Of a stretch of 36,610 nt of DNA, positions 1-8,900 are shown one piece after another. A program made the position numbers and the translations under genes. Source of the stretch: Klebsiella pneumoniae (GTDB lineage: Bacteria > Desulfobacterota > Binatia > UBA12015); contig CAMBZJ010000030.1 in the NCBI GenBank assembly GCA_945872365.1, positions 1-36,610 of the forward strand, given 5' to 3'. Under the pieces are notes generated by a model, which was given only the letters and a program-made list of their open reading frames with translations, was not told the DNA's origin and searched no databases. The stretch's first letter is position 1; each line of letters begins with the position of its first letter.

Positions 1-465
1 CAGTCGTCGCGGCCCCCGCCGTCGAAGGCGCAGCCGCCACCCGCGCACCCGCCACGGCGTCACGCCGGATGCGCGCGTGGGGTGCGAAGCTCCGTGGTAG
101 ATCAGCAAATGGATGCGCGGCCTCGGGACGAGCGCCGCGAGCTTCTCGAACAGCTCGATGGGCGTGAACAGGATGGCGCAGGTACCGTCGCGCTAGGGGC
201 GGCGGAGCGCGAGGCAAACCGTGCCATCCGGCAGGATCTCGAGCGCGTCCCGGGCCACGGGCGGGCGCAGGACGTAACGCACGAGGCCCTCGAGCCGGCG
301 GTGGTCGCCGGCCGGGACGAAAACGCTGGCGTGCAGGTCGAAGCCCGCCACTCGGGCGTGGTACGGCCCGCGCGAGGACGGCATGCCAACCGCGGCCGAT
401 GCGGTCGCACCGGCGCCAGAACCGCCGTCTTCGTGCGCGTCGATCGCGTTACGTAGCCGCCGCAC
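1..465 (-). pseudogene. IS91-type transposase remnant (C-terminal part)
   Basis: The minus strand encodes residues typical of the C-terminal half of IS91-type (Y2/HUH) transposases: GFDLHASVFVPAGD, then VRYVLRPPVA, then DGTCAILFTPIELFEKL, PRPRIHLLIYHG, and in another frame APHARIRRDAV. The reading frame is broken by an in-frame TAG (complement of 193-195) exactly where the family usually has Trp in 'RPW-DGT', consistent with a TGG to TAG change. A second break, a single-base frameshift, lies near 85-93 just after YHG. The N-terminal zinc-binding and catalytic tyrosine regions are absent, and the fragment runs off the left edge. It abuts and slightly overlaps the 3' end of the glycosyltransferase-like gene. 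I see it as a dead mobile-element fragment. The family assignment is from recalled motif similarity. Confidence 0.75.
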
Positions 466-1384
466 AGAGCCGGTGCTTGCGACGTCGCATGCGGCTGAGC
501 CACCGCGACCTCACCATCGCATAGCTCCTGATGAAGCCGTCGAGCCAGAACGAGAAAAACCGCCCACGAGCATCGACCTCAAGCCGCATGGCCTCCCGCA
601 GGTAGGGGTAGCCGGAGTCACGGGCGCCCACGAAATGGGGAAGGACCGGACGGACGACACGGCCGAGCCTCATGAAGGAGCAAGTGCCGGCAAGCACGTC
701 GATGTCGATCTGGAAGAGCGGCTGTTCGGGCGCGAACATGATGTCGAGTCGCAGATCGTCGACTGCCTCCAAGCCCAGTTTCGCCATCGCCAGACTGAAC
801 AGCGGCTCTTCGGACTCCACGCCGTTCGGGCAGTCCGGCGAGTGTGAGACTCGCGCGAGGTCGAGGTCGTCGTACTGTGGCAGTAGCGCCTTGGCCTCGC
901 GGTAGACGGCGGCCGCGACGGGTGACTTCTGAAAATAGTAGAGCCCGCCGTTGAAGACAGGATATGTCGCGGACTGCACCAGGTCGGCGACCTTGTCGGG
1001 CGACTGGATATAGTGGGTCGCGGGCTCGTTTCTCCCGAAGACGGCAAACGGCCGATCGAGAAAATAGTCGAACACCAGTTCCAGCGACCGTACGGCCAGG
1101 CAGTCGGTCTCGATGAAGAGCGTCGTCTCGAAGGGGGAGATTTCGTAGGCCTCGAGCTTGCAGAGCACACCGGGCCAGCCGCTGAAGTCCCAGGGAATGA
1201 CGATGTCGTAGAGACCGCGGAACAGCCGGGCATCGAGGTCGGTCGCCACCGCCAGGGGCATGTCGGGATCACGCAGCTTGATGGAGCGAGCCAGCGTCAC
1301 GGCCTGCGTCGCATATTTGGGCTTGGTGTGGGCGATCGTCAGAACGCCCTTGGCTTTAGGCACGCCGCATTCTTTTGAGTTCAT
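449..1384 (-). CDS. glycosyltransferase-like protein (GT-A fold, nucleotide-diphospho-sugar transferase type)
   Basis: This gene encodes 311 residues from the ATG at 1384; an alternative ATG lies three codons upstream at 1393. The N-terminus (LTIAHTKPKYATQAVTLARS) followed by a conserved acidic stretch (ETTLFIETDCLAVRSLE) looks like a GT-A sugar transferase: a beta strand with the nucleotide contact, then a DxD-like metal site represented by ETD. Later segments NGGLYYFQKSP and GVESEEPLFSLAM fit acceptor-side loops of GT8-like enzymes. There is no signal peptide or membrane segment, so a cytoplasmic or peripheral protein is expected. It stands alone; its last codons overlap the transposase remnant, so the native C-terminus may have been altered by that insertion. 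The donor and acceptor sugars cannot be told. Confidence 0.7.
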   Translation of the reverse strand: MNSKECGVPKAKGVLTIAHTKPKYATQAVTLARSIKLRDPDMPLAVATDLDARLFRGLYDIVIPWDFSGWPGVLCKLEAYEISPFETTLFIETDCLAVRSLELVFDYFLDRPFAVFGRNEPATHYIQSPDKVADLVQSATYPVFNGGLYYFQKSPVAAAVYREAKALLPQYDDLDLARVSHSPDCPNGVESEEPLFSLAMAKLGLEAVDDLRLDIMFAPEQPLFQIDIDVLAGTCSFMRLGRVVRPVLPHFVGARDSGYPYLREAMRLEVDARGRFFSFWLDGFIRSYAMVRSRWLSRMRRRKHRLCAAAT

Positions 1385-1547
1385 GGATGGCATGACAGTC
1401 CGGGATCGATCCACGGTTCTGGAGCCGCGAGAGCCTCTTCGCCACGCTCTTCGATACCGAGTGATCCGTCCATCGGCGACCTCGCCGATCGTCCCTTCGC
1501 GGGTCTTTGACCTAGCCACCACGCTTCGCCTAATCTTGAGCGAAGAG

Positions 1548-1781
1548 ATGCTTGCGCTCGTGACCATGCGGGAGATCGAGGCGATCTTCGAGATCCTCGA
1601 CCGGCTCGGCATCTCCAGGGAGGCCGTCGTCATCCCGCTGCGCCCGGTCGCCCCGGGCCGCGCGGACCGGCGTCCCGACGGCAAATACGAGATCCTCGTC
1701 GAGGCGGAGCGTCCGCTCGAGGATTGGCTGCCGGAACTCGAGGCACGTCTCGTCGACCTGCGCGACGGTCGGGCCACGTGA
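1548..1781 (+). CDS. small conserved-looking protein coupled to MBL hydrolase
   Basis: This is a 77-residue frame from ATG 1548, or 71 residues from ATG 1566. The 1548 start has a purine-rich AGCGAAGAG immediately upstream. Codon use matches the neighbours, with G or C in nearly every third position. The stop TGA overlaps the GTG start of the next gene by four bases (GTGA), which strongly suggests translational coupling and supports the frame being real. The protein has a predicted helical N-terminus (MREIEAIFEILDRLGI), a short basic middle (GRADRRPDGKYEILVEAE) and a Trp-containing amphipathic C-terminus. I do not recognise a family. Location next to a metallo-hydrolase suggests a linked function, but this is inference. 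Confidence 0.65.
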   Translation: MLALVTMREIEAIFEILDRLGISREAVVIPLRPVAPGRADRRPDGKYEILVEAERPLEDWLPELEARLVDLRDGRAT

Positions 1782-2680
1782 CCGAGGCCCAGGCGCTCGG
1801 CGAGCACGTCGTCGTCCTCGGCGACGAGCGCGGCGGCAAGTACCCGCACGGCCGCTCGCTCCTCGTGCGCGGCGCCGAGGAGACGGCCATCATCGACCCC
1901 TCTCTCGCGGTCGTGGCCCGCTCCGCGCCCGACCGGCCACGGGCCGACCGCGTGCTTGGAAGTCATTGCCACGAGGACCACGTCGCCGGGAACCACCTCT
2001 ACCCGAAGGCGAGTTGGCACCTGCACGAGGCCGACGCGCCCGGCCTGCGCTCGCTCGAAGGCATGTTGGCGATCTACGGCATGAGCGGCGCCGCGGCCGC
2101 GGCCTTCGGCGAGGCCGTCGTGCGCGACTTCCACTGGACGGCGCGGCCCGACGTCGAGACCTTCGTCGACGGCGCCGTCTTCGACCTGGGCGGCGGCTGC
2201 CGGGTGCGGGCCGTCCACACCCCGGGTCACACGCGCGGTCACTGCGTCTTCGCGATCGAACCCGACGACGTGCTCTACCTGGGCGACATCGAACTCACGA
2301 GCTTCGGACCCTACTACGGCGACGCCTGGTCCTCGCTCGAGGACTTCGAGAGATCGCTCGACCTGGTGCGCGGCCTGGAAGCGCGCTGGTACGCGACCTT
2401 CCACCACGTCGGCGTTCTCGAAGGTCGAGCGGCCTTTCTCGACCGCCTCGATCGCTTCGCGGCCGTGATCGCGGTCCGCGAGCGCAGACTGCTCGACTTT
2501 CTCACCGAGCCACATTCGCTCGATGACGTCGTACGCCACCGCTTCGTCTATCGGCCGGGGGACGCGATTCCATGGGCCGACGACGTCGAGCGGCGCAGCA
2601 TGGGGCAGCATCTGGCGCGACTGCAGTCCGCGGGTCGGGTCGCCGAGGTCGAACCGGGCCTCTATCGCGCCGCCCGGTAA
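1778..2680 (+). CDS. MBL-fold metallo-hydrolase
   Basis: The gene encodes 300 residues from GTG 1778. The metallo-beta-lactamase metal ligands are readable: SHCHEDHVAGN gives H63, H65, D67 and H68; HTPGHTRGH gives H147 and H151; LGDIEL gives D170; FHHVG gives H209/H210. These supply both metal sites of a binuclear centre. About 90 residues after the last ligand (VIAVRERRLLDFL and following, ending HLARLQSAGRVAEVEPG) resemble the winged-helix tail found in LACTB2-like hydrolases. No signal peptide is present, so it is probably cytosolic. The substrate is unknown; thioesters, glutathione conjugates or nucleic acids are all handled by relatives. The GTGA overlap with the upstream small gene makes a two-gene operon. 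Confidence 0.9.
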   Translation: MTEAQALGEHVVVLGDERGGKYPHGRSLLVRGAEETAIIDPSLAVVARSAPDRPRADRVLGSHCHEDHVAGNHLYPKASWHLHEADAPGLRSLEGMLAIYGMSGAAAAAFGEAVVRDFHWTARPDVETFVDGAVFDLGGGCRVRAVHTPGHTRGHCVFAIEPDDVLYLGDIELTSFGPYYGDAWSSLEDFERSLDLVRGLEARWYATFHHVGVLEGRAAFLDRLDRFAAVIAVRERRLLDFLTEPHSLDDVVRHRFVYRPGDAIPWADDVERRSMGQHLARLQSAGRVAEVEPGLYRAAR

Positions 2681-2723
2681 CGAGAGCCGCGGGTCGCCCG
2701 GGCACCGCGAAACCCCGCGCGAG

Positions 2724-2742
2724 ACGCGGCCCATCGCCGCGT
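2724..2742. terminator. small hairpin between convergent genes
   Basis: ACGCGG at 2724-2729 pairs with CCGCGT at 2737-2742 across a 7-nt loop. It lies in the 96-nt gap between the MBL hydrolase (plus) and the SDR gene (minus). There is no T tract, so any terminator role is only suggested by position. Confidence 0.3.
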
Positions 2743-2776
2743 GCGAGTCCGCCGCAGCCCGTCGGAACGGAACTCC

Positions 2777-3595
2777 CTAGCGCCGGTCGTTCCGCACGAG
2801 TTTCGCCGTGATCTCACTCATCATCTCGATCGCCTGGCGGCGCGGCAGCGAGGCGATCGCCGCGGCGCCCATGCGGTTCATCTCGCCCGGGATCAGCACG
2901 GTGGCCTCCCCGCCGAGCGCATCGAGTGCCTCACGCACGACCTCGCCGGGCTCCATGACCATCGGGCCGGTCGCTGCCCCCTCGGGCTTCTGCGAACTGA
3001 GCCAGCCCGGCGTCCGGGTCGATCCCGGCTGCACCGCGAGCACGTCCACGCCCCGGGGATGCAGTTCCGCCCACAGCGCGTCGCACAGCACCAGGTCGAA
3101 GGCCTTGGTCGCGGCATAGACGGCGAGTTGCGCCGAGCCGACGTTGCCCGACATCGACGACATGAGGATGATGCCGCCGCGCCCTCGTCCGACCATGGCC
3201 GGGGCGAGTGCACGCACGAGGCGCATCGGGCCGCGGCAGTTCACGTCGAGCATCGCGTCCATGTGCGCGGGATCGAGGTCGAGAAACGGGGCGACGGTCC
3301 CCAGCGCCGCGTTGTAGACGAGCAGTCCGATCTCGGAACCCCCGAGTACCGGGGCGAGTGCCTCGACCAGGTCTACACGCCCGAGGTCGAGCGCTACCGC
3401 CGTGACCTCGACGCCGCACTCGCGGCGGATCGCGTCCGCGGTCGCGCGCAGCGGGCCCTCGTCCCGGTCCACGAGGACGAGATCGAGGCCCCGGTTCGCG
3501 ATCTGCCGGGCGTACTCGGCGCCCAGGCCGACTGCGGCCCCGGCGACCAGAGCCCGCGGGCCGTAGCGTGAGGTGAAGTTCGATGCGTCGGGCAT
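2777..3595 (-). CDS. short-chain dehydrogenase/reductase (SDR)
   Basis: The protein is 272 residues, a usual length for classical SDRs. The dinucleotide-binding motif is GAAVGLG at residues 19-25 (first Thr of the usual TGxxxGxG replaced by Ala-Gly). YNAA matches the NAG core motif; MSSMSGN carries the catalytic Ser and YAATK gives Tyr160 and Lys164. The D-R pair after the second beta strand (LVLVDRDEG) is compatible with NAD(H) preference, but this is not certain. The ATG at 3595 has AGGA upstream (TTAGGAC). It is the last gene of a minus-strand block after the GST and carboxylase genes, though a 240-nt gap leaves operon membership open. The C-terminal extension (IPGEMNRMGAAAIASLP) resembles SDRs acting on lipids or steroids; the substrate is not determined. 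Confidence 0.9.
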   Translation of the reverse strand: MPDASNFTSRYGPRALVAGAAVGLGAEYARQIANRGLDLVLVDRDEGPLRATADAIRRECGVEVTAVALDLGRVDLVEALAPVLGGSEIGLLVYNAALGTVAPFLDLDPAHMDAMLDVNCRGPMRLVRALAPAMVGRGRGGIILMSSMSGNVGSAQLAVYAATKAFDLVLCDALWAELHPRGVDVLAVQPGSTRTPGWLSSQKPEGAATGPMVMEPGEVVREALDALGGEATVLIPGEMNRMGAAAIASLPRRQAIEMMSEITAKLVRNDRR

Positions 3596-3716
3596 GCGAT
3601 CGTCCTAACCCAAGCCGTCCCGCCGCGAAACGGGTCGTCACCGGCTGCAAAAGGCGCCGGCCGCCGCGCCGGCCCACCTCGACCGGTGGACCGCGCCGTC
3701 CGGAGTTCTGCGCGCA

Positions 3717-3801
3717 CAAGAAGCTCGGAATTGCCGCCAACAACAGCAACGGCATGGTCCGCCCGATCCGCTACTTCGAGGTGATGGTGCCGACCCCCTG
3801 A
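3717..3801 (+). pseudogene. possible C-terminal gene remnant
   Basis: The last 28 or so codons before TGA 3799-3801 on the plus strand read like protein (KKLGIAANNSNGMVRPIRYF then EVMVPTP) with third positions almost all G or C. Upstream of about 3717 the same frame turns into Arg/Pro-rich, non-protein-like sequence and has no sensible start. It lies in the 240-nt gap between the SDR and GST genes, both on the other strand. I do not recognise the parent family. It could equally be chance composition. Confidence 0.3.
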
Positions 3802-3835
3802 AGTCGCCCGGGGACTCGACGCGTCCCGGGCCGGT

Positions 3836-4999
3836 TCAGGCCCGGGACGCCGCCGCCCCCCAAACTTCGCGGTTGTCCCGCCGCTCGACGCGTCGGTGCG
3901 TTCGTAGGTCGAGCAGCGGCTCGAGGCCGACGGCGGCGAACAGGTCGCGCACGGCACGCCGTCCGCCGCCGTCGCACTCGGCAAAGGCGTCCTGGATCCG
4001 CTGGAGGAGCCAGATCCTGTAGGGAAAAACCCCGACCGAAAGCGTTCGACCGCGCCAGGCGACTTCGGTACGGCCGATCGACCGTTTGTTCGGCGCACCG
4101 CCGACCACGTCGCCGTCGTCGATCGACGGGTGCTCCGACAGGTGGCGGTTCACGAAGTCCACCTGGGCCGTGATCTCGTCGAGGTACTCCTCGGCGACAT
4201 AGCGAAGCAGCGCCGCGAGCGTCGGCGGGATGGCGTCACCCTCGAACCAGGCGGGTTGCACGTCCACGTACTCGGCCATGTCGAGTCCGGGTGCATTCAT
4301 GCGCTCCACCCAGCGCGCCACCCGCGGTGCCGTTCGCCGCATGAGGTCGGCGGGCCTGGGGTCGCGTGCGAGGTGCGCGAAAAGCGGCGCCAGCAGGCCG
4401 TAGTCGCCGATCGAGGGCCGCCCGCCGAGCAGGTAGGGCGCCGTCTCCACGTGGGCGTCGAGCAGAGCCAGGAACTCCGCGTAGGCCGCCTCGACGGTCG
4501 GGATGCTCCGCTCGTTCACGCCGAACAGATCCATCGCCTGCTTCATGCGACCGGAAGCGAACTCGAACACGGCCTCCTTCTCCGCGGGGGAACCGCCCGG
4601 GGCGAGGAAGTTGCCGAACTCGATGCGCAGGAAGCGATCGTTCTCCGCGGGGAAGTTCCAGCGGTAGTGCATCGCCGGCCGCAGCAGACCCTCGCCGCCG
4701 AACAGTTCGAAGACGAGCGCCACGACGCGCTGCCTCGGCGTGGTCGGATAGGCGCTCCAGCGCGCGAGGCCCGTGCGCTCGAAGTAGTCGATGATCGCGG
4801 TGCCGTCCTGCACGATCCCGTCCTCGGGCGTGAGCAGCACCGGGACGATGAAGCGGCCGATCCGCGGCACGATCTCCTCGCGGAAGCGCTTCGTGCCCAT
4901 CGGGTGCTCGACGAAGTCGATCCCCTGCTTGCGCAGGTACGAACGCGGCTTGCCCGTGTAGAGCGAGCCCGGCATGCCGATCAGGGTGTAGGTGCTCAT
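3836..4999 (-). CDS. glutathione S-transferase-like protein, extended
   Basis: The gene encodes 387 residues from ATG 4999, preceded by a strong GAGGAGG ribosome site. The N-terminal ~80 residues form a thioredoxin-like GST domain (YTLIGMPGSLYTGKPRSYLR, then IVPVLLTPEDGIVQDGTAIIDYF, the usual 'P-V-L-x-D-G-x-x-I-x-x-S/D-x-I' region). A helical C-terminal GST domain follows (YLLGGRPSIGDYGLLAPLFAHL). The remaining ~130 residues (from about AEYVDVQPAWFEGD) form an extra region not found in ordinary 200-220 residue GSTs. The canonical Tyr/Ser/Cys catalytic residue is not obvious. It lies 46 nt downstream of a second GST gene in the same direction, so co-transcription is likely. Role in conjugation, isomerisation or non-catalytic binding is open. 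Confidence 0.85.
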   Translation of the reverse strand: MSTYTLIGMPGSLYTGKPRSYLRKQGIDFVEHPMGTKRFREEIVPRIGRFIVPVLLTPEDGIVQDGTAIIDYFERTGLARWSAYPTTPRQRVVALVFELFGGEGLLRPAMHYRWNFPAENDRFLRIEFGNFLAPGGSPAEKEAVFEFASGRMKQAMDLFGVNERSIPTVEAAYAEFLALLDAHVETAPYLLGGRPSIGDYGLLAPLFAHLARDPRPADLMRRTAPRVARWVERMNAPGLDMAEYVDVQPAWFEGDAIPPTLAALLRYVAEEYLDEITAQVDFVNRHLSEHPSIDDGDVVGGAPNKRSIGRTEVAWRGRTLSVGVFPYRIWLLQRIQDAFAECDGGGRRAVRDLFAAVGLEPLLDLRTHRRVERRDNREVWGAAASRA

Positions 5000-5045
5000 G
5001 CGCGGAGAGCCTCCTCGGGGCGTGATGCGCAACCGCTTCGAAGGC

Positions 5046-5732
5046 TCAGGGTTCGAACTCGCTCGGCGGGATGAAGCGGCGTTCCTCCGCGACGCAAGCG
5101 GCGAAACTCGGCCGGTCGAGCATCGCCTCGACGTAGGCCGCGAGGGCGGGCCACCGGGAGCGGTCGATCCGTGCCCCGGCGTGGTGGAAGTTCACGAACT
5201 GGGTGGCCACCGCGACGTCGGCGATGCCGAGGGTGTCGCCGAGGAGGAAGGAGCGGCCTTCGACCGACTTCTCGAGGTGGTCGAAGAGCGGCGGCAGTTC
5301 CTCGCGCAGCGTCTTGCGCGCGCGCTCGATGTCGGGCTCCTTGCCAAACATCCGCGCCATGACCATCGGACGGAAGATCCCGAGCCCGATGCGCGACGCG
5401 AGTTCCGAGTCGGCGTATTCCTCGATCGAGATCGCCTGGGCGTACTCGAAGTCGTCGCGCGGGAAGAGCGCGGGCTCCGGGTACTTGCGCTCGAGGTAGA
5501 CACAGATGGCCGAGGAGTCCGGGATCGTACCCGCCACCCCCTCGGTCCCGACCGAGCGATCGCGCAGCACGGGAATGCGCTTGGCCGGGCTGATCTCGGC
5601 GAACCAGTCGGGGGAGGGGAACGGGCTCGCCATGACGAACTCGTGGTCGAGCCCCTTCTCGGCCAGAATGACCAGCACTTTTCGGACGAAGGGCGACCCC
5701 TTCATGCCGTAGACGACGAGATCGGTGGCCAT
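5046..5732 (-). CDS. glutathione S-transferase family protein
   Basis: The protein is 228 residues, a normal GST length, starting at ATG 5732 with GAGGAG upstream. The N-terminal thioredoxin-like domain starts LVVYGMKGSPFVRKVLVILAEKG; 'SPFVRKV' is the typical active-site helix start, and 'KRIPVLRD' with 'IPDSSAICVYLERKYP' holds the cis-Pro and the glutathione-gamma-glutamyl contact (DSSAI). The C-terminal helical domain contains the N-capping motif region FLLGDTLGIADVAVATQF, where the conserved Asp is seen. It is cytosolic. It lies between the carboxylase (199 nt upstream) and the larger GST-like gene (46 nt downstream), suggesting a role in detoxifying or isomerising intermediates from the same pathway; this is inference. 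Confidence 0.92.
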   Translation of the reverse strand: MATDLVVYGMKGSPFVRKVLVILAEKGLDHEFVMASPFPSPDWFAEISPAKRIPVLRDRSVGTEGVAGTIPDSSAICVYLERKYPEPALFPRDDFEYAQAISIEEYADSELASRIGLGIFRPMVMARMFGKEPDIERARKTLREELPPLFDHLEKSVEGRSFLLGDTLGIADVAVATQFVNFHHAGARIDRSRWPALAAYVEAMLDRPSFAACVAEERRFIPPSEFEP

Positions 5733-5931
5733 GGACGACTCCTCGGGATGCGCGGCCCCGGCGGAGCGCGTCCGGCGGCCGGGAAATGGCGCCTCCGCCG
5801 TGCATCCGGCGGAAGTCCGCCGAAGCTAGCATGGACCCTGCCGATTCACACCGGCGCGATCCCGGTCGCTCTGGCGGCGTCTCCGTGCCGCGGCCGCGAC
5901 CGCGACCGCGACGCCGCTCGCCCGTGCGGTG

Positions 5932-8900
5932 CTACCAGGCGTCGATGCAGGGCCGCTTGCGGCCGCTTCGCACCTGCGGCGGGGGTGAAGCGCGCAGCGC
6001 CGCTGCGACCCGAGCCCGCGAGCCGGCCGGGTCGATCACGTCGTCGATCTCGAAGTGGCTCGCGGTGTTGAGCGCCTTGCCGCGCTCGTAGGCCCGTTCG
6101 ACCATGGTCTCGTAGAGACGCCGCCGCTCTCCGGGATCCGCGACGGCCTCCAACTCCTTGCGGAAGCCGAGCTTCACCGCGCCCTCGAGTCCCATGCCGC
6201 CGAACTCGCCGGTCGGCCAGGCGACCGTGAACAGGGGCGCCTTCTGGCTCCCGCCCGCCATCGCCTGCGCTCCGAGTCCGTAGGACTTGCGCAGCACGAT
6301 CGTCATGAACGGCACGGTCAGGCTCGCGCCGACGACGAAGAGGCGAGCGCAGTGGCGCACGATCGCCGTCTTCTCGACCTCGGGTCCCACCATGATCCCC
6401 GGTGTGTCGCAAAGGAACAGGACGGGGAGGTCGAAGGCGTCGCAGAGTTGCAGGAAGCGCGCGGCCTTGTCGGCCGCGGGAGCGTCGATCGCCCCGGCGA
6501 GGTGGCGCGGGTCGTTCGCGACGATGCCGATCGGGCGGCCCTCGATGCGAGCGAATGCGGTCACCATGCCGCTACCGAAGCCGCGCCGCAATTCGAGCAC
6601 CGATCCCGCGTCTGCGAGCGTCTCGATGACGGAGCGGATCTCGTAGATGCGCAGCCGGTTCTCCGGGATCGCGTGGCGCAGCGCGCGCTGGTCGTTCTCG
6701 GTCCACGTCGGCAGATTGCCCTGGAAGTAGGACAGGTAGCGCCTGGCGACCGCGACTGCCTCGCGCTCGTCCTCGACCGCGACGTCCACGACCCCGTTGG
6801 GCACCTGGACCGACATCGGCCCGACCTCCTCGGGCCGGAAGACGCCGAGCCCGCCACCCTCGATCATCGCGGGGCCGCCCATGCCGATATTCGAATTTCG
6901 GGTCGCGATGACCACGTCGCAGCAGCCGAGGAGCGCCGCGTTGCCGGCGAAACATCGGCCGGAGTTGATGCCGACGAGCGGCACGAGCCCCGAGAGACCG
7001 GCGAACAGGTGGAAGGCCATGCAGTCGAGCCCGGCCACACCGGACACGTCGGTGTCGCCGGGGCGTCCGCCACCGCCCTCGGTGAAGAGGACCACCGGCA
7101 GGCGGAGTCGGCCGGCGAGTTCGAATAACCGGTCCTTCTTGCGGTGGTTCAGCGCGCCCTGCGTGCCTGCGAGAACCGTGTAGTCGTAGGATGCGACCGC
7201 GCAGCGGCTGCGGTCGTCGGTGAACAGGTCGCCGTTCACCCGCCCGATGCCGGCGACCAGGCCGTCCCCCGGCGTGTTCGCGACCAGGTCCTCGACCGAC
7301 CTGCGACCACGCTGGGCGGCGATCGCGAATCCGCCCCACTCCTCGAAGCTGTCCGGGTCGCACAGATCGGCGACGTTCTCGCGCGCGGTGCGCCCGCCGA
7401 TCTTGCGGCGGCGCGCCACGGCGTCGGGACGCGCCTCGTCCATGAGGAGTGCCCGGCGCGCCCGCCATTCGGCGAGATCGGGACGGACGTGATCGGGATC
7501 CGGGGCCGCCACGGCGTCGCCCGCGTCGTCCGGTGCCTCGCCCGGCTCGATCCAGGCGAGCGCCAGGCCTTCGGGTACCGTGTCGCCCGTCGCGACGGCG
7601 ATCCTGCGGACGATCCCTGCCAGCGGCGCCGAGACGACATGCTCCATCTTCATCGCACTCATGACGAGGAGGGGCTGGCCCGCACGCACGGCGTCGCCCT
7701 CGGCAACGGAGATCTCGACGATCGTGCCCTGCAGGAGTGCGCGCACGGCGCCGGGCCCGGCGGACTCCACGGCGTCCCCGCCCGCTGCGGCGGACGCCTG
7801 CTTCCCGTAGGCGAGCACCGCCAGCGGATCGCCGGTATCGATGCGCGCGCCGAGGCCGCCGCGCCCAATGGGTTCGCCCACGGGTCCGGCCGGGACTTCG
7901 GCACCGATTGCTGCGCGCCGCGTCCCGGAATGCGCCGCGATCCGCGCCGCCTCGTCCGCCAGTTCCTCGCCGTGCCGCTCCAGGAACCCGGTGTCGATCC
8001 GGTTCGCGATGAACTCCGGGTGGCCGAGCAGCGCACGCAGGAAGGCGAGGTTCGTGCGCAAGCCCGCGATCCGGAACTCGTCGAGAGCGCGGGCCGTGCG
8101 GGCACACGCGTCGGCGAAGCGCGGCCCGCCGTCGTGGCCGATCACCTTCGCGAGCAGCGAGTCGAAGGCAGGGTTCGGTGCCCAGCCGGCGCGCGCGGCG
8201 GTGTCGGTGCGCACGCCCCGCCCCGAGGGCGGCTCGAAGACGAGCAGCGTACCGACCGACGGTCGCACCGATCCGTCGGGATCGATCGACTCCGCGTTCA
8301 CCCGCACCTCGATCGCGTGTCCGCGCGGGCTCGGTGTGGCGGCGAGTCCCAGCTCGGCGAGGGAGCGACCGCAGGCGATCTCGAGCTGCGCGCGCACCAG
8401 GTCGATTCCGAACACCTCCTCGGTGACCGGGTGCTCGACCTGCAAGCGAGGATTCGCCTCGATGAACGCCCAGCGGGCGCTCTCGTCGAGCACCGCCGCG
8501 CGCGCCTCGATCAGGAACTCGAAGGTCCCCGCGCTGCGGAAACGCAGTTCGCGCGCGAGGCGCAGGGCCGCCTCGACCAGGCGCGTGCGCAGCCCCGGTG
8601 CGAGACTCGGGCAGGGCGCGATCTCGACGAGCTTCTGGTGGCGGCGCTGGATGCTGCACTCGCGCTCCCCGAGGGCGACCGTCGACGCCCCGTCGCCGAG
8701 CACCTGCACCTCGATGTGCCGCGCCGGCGCGAGCAGGACCTCGACGTAGAGACGATCGTCGCCAAAGGCGGCCCGCGCTTCGGACCGGCAGCGCAGCCAG
8801 GCCGCGTCGAGTTCGTCGGCCGAGCGCACGACGCGCATGCCGCGCCCGCCGCCGCCGGCGAGCGCCTTCACGACGATCGCCGCCGTCCCGCTCGTCGTCC

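Noticed and set aside
449-2734. Long open frame of 761 codons on the minus strand through the MBL hydrolase
   Set aside because: Upstream of 1384 it runs antisense to the MBL gene; only the last 311 codons look like protein.
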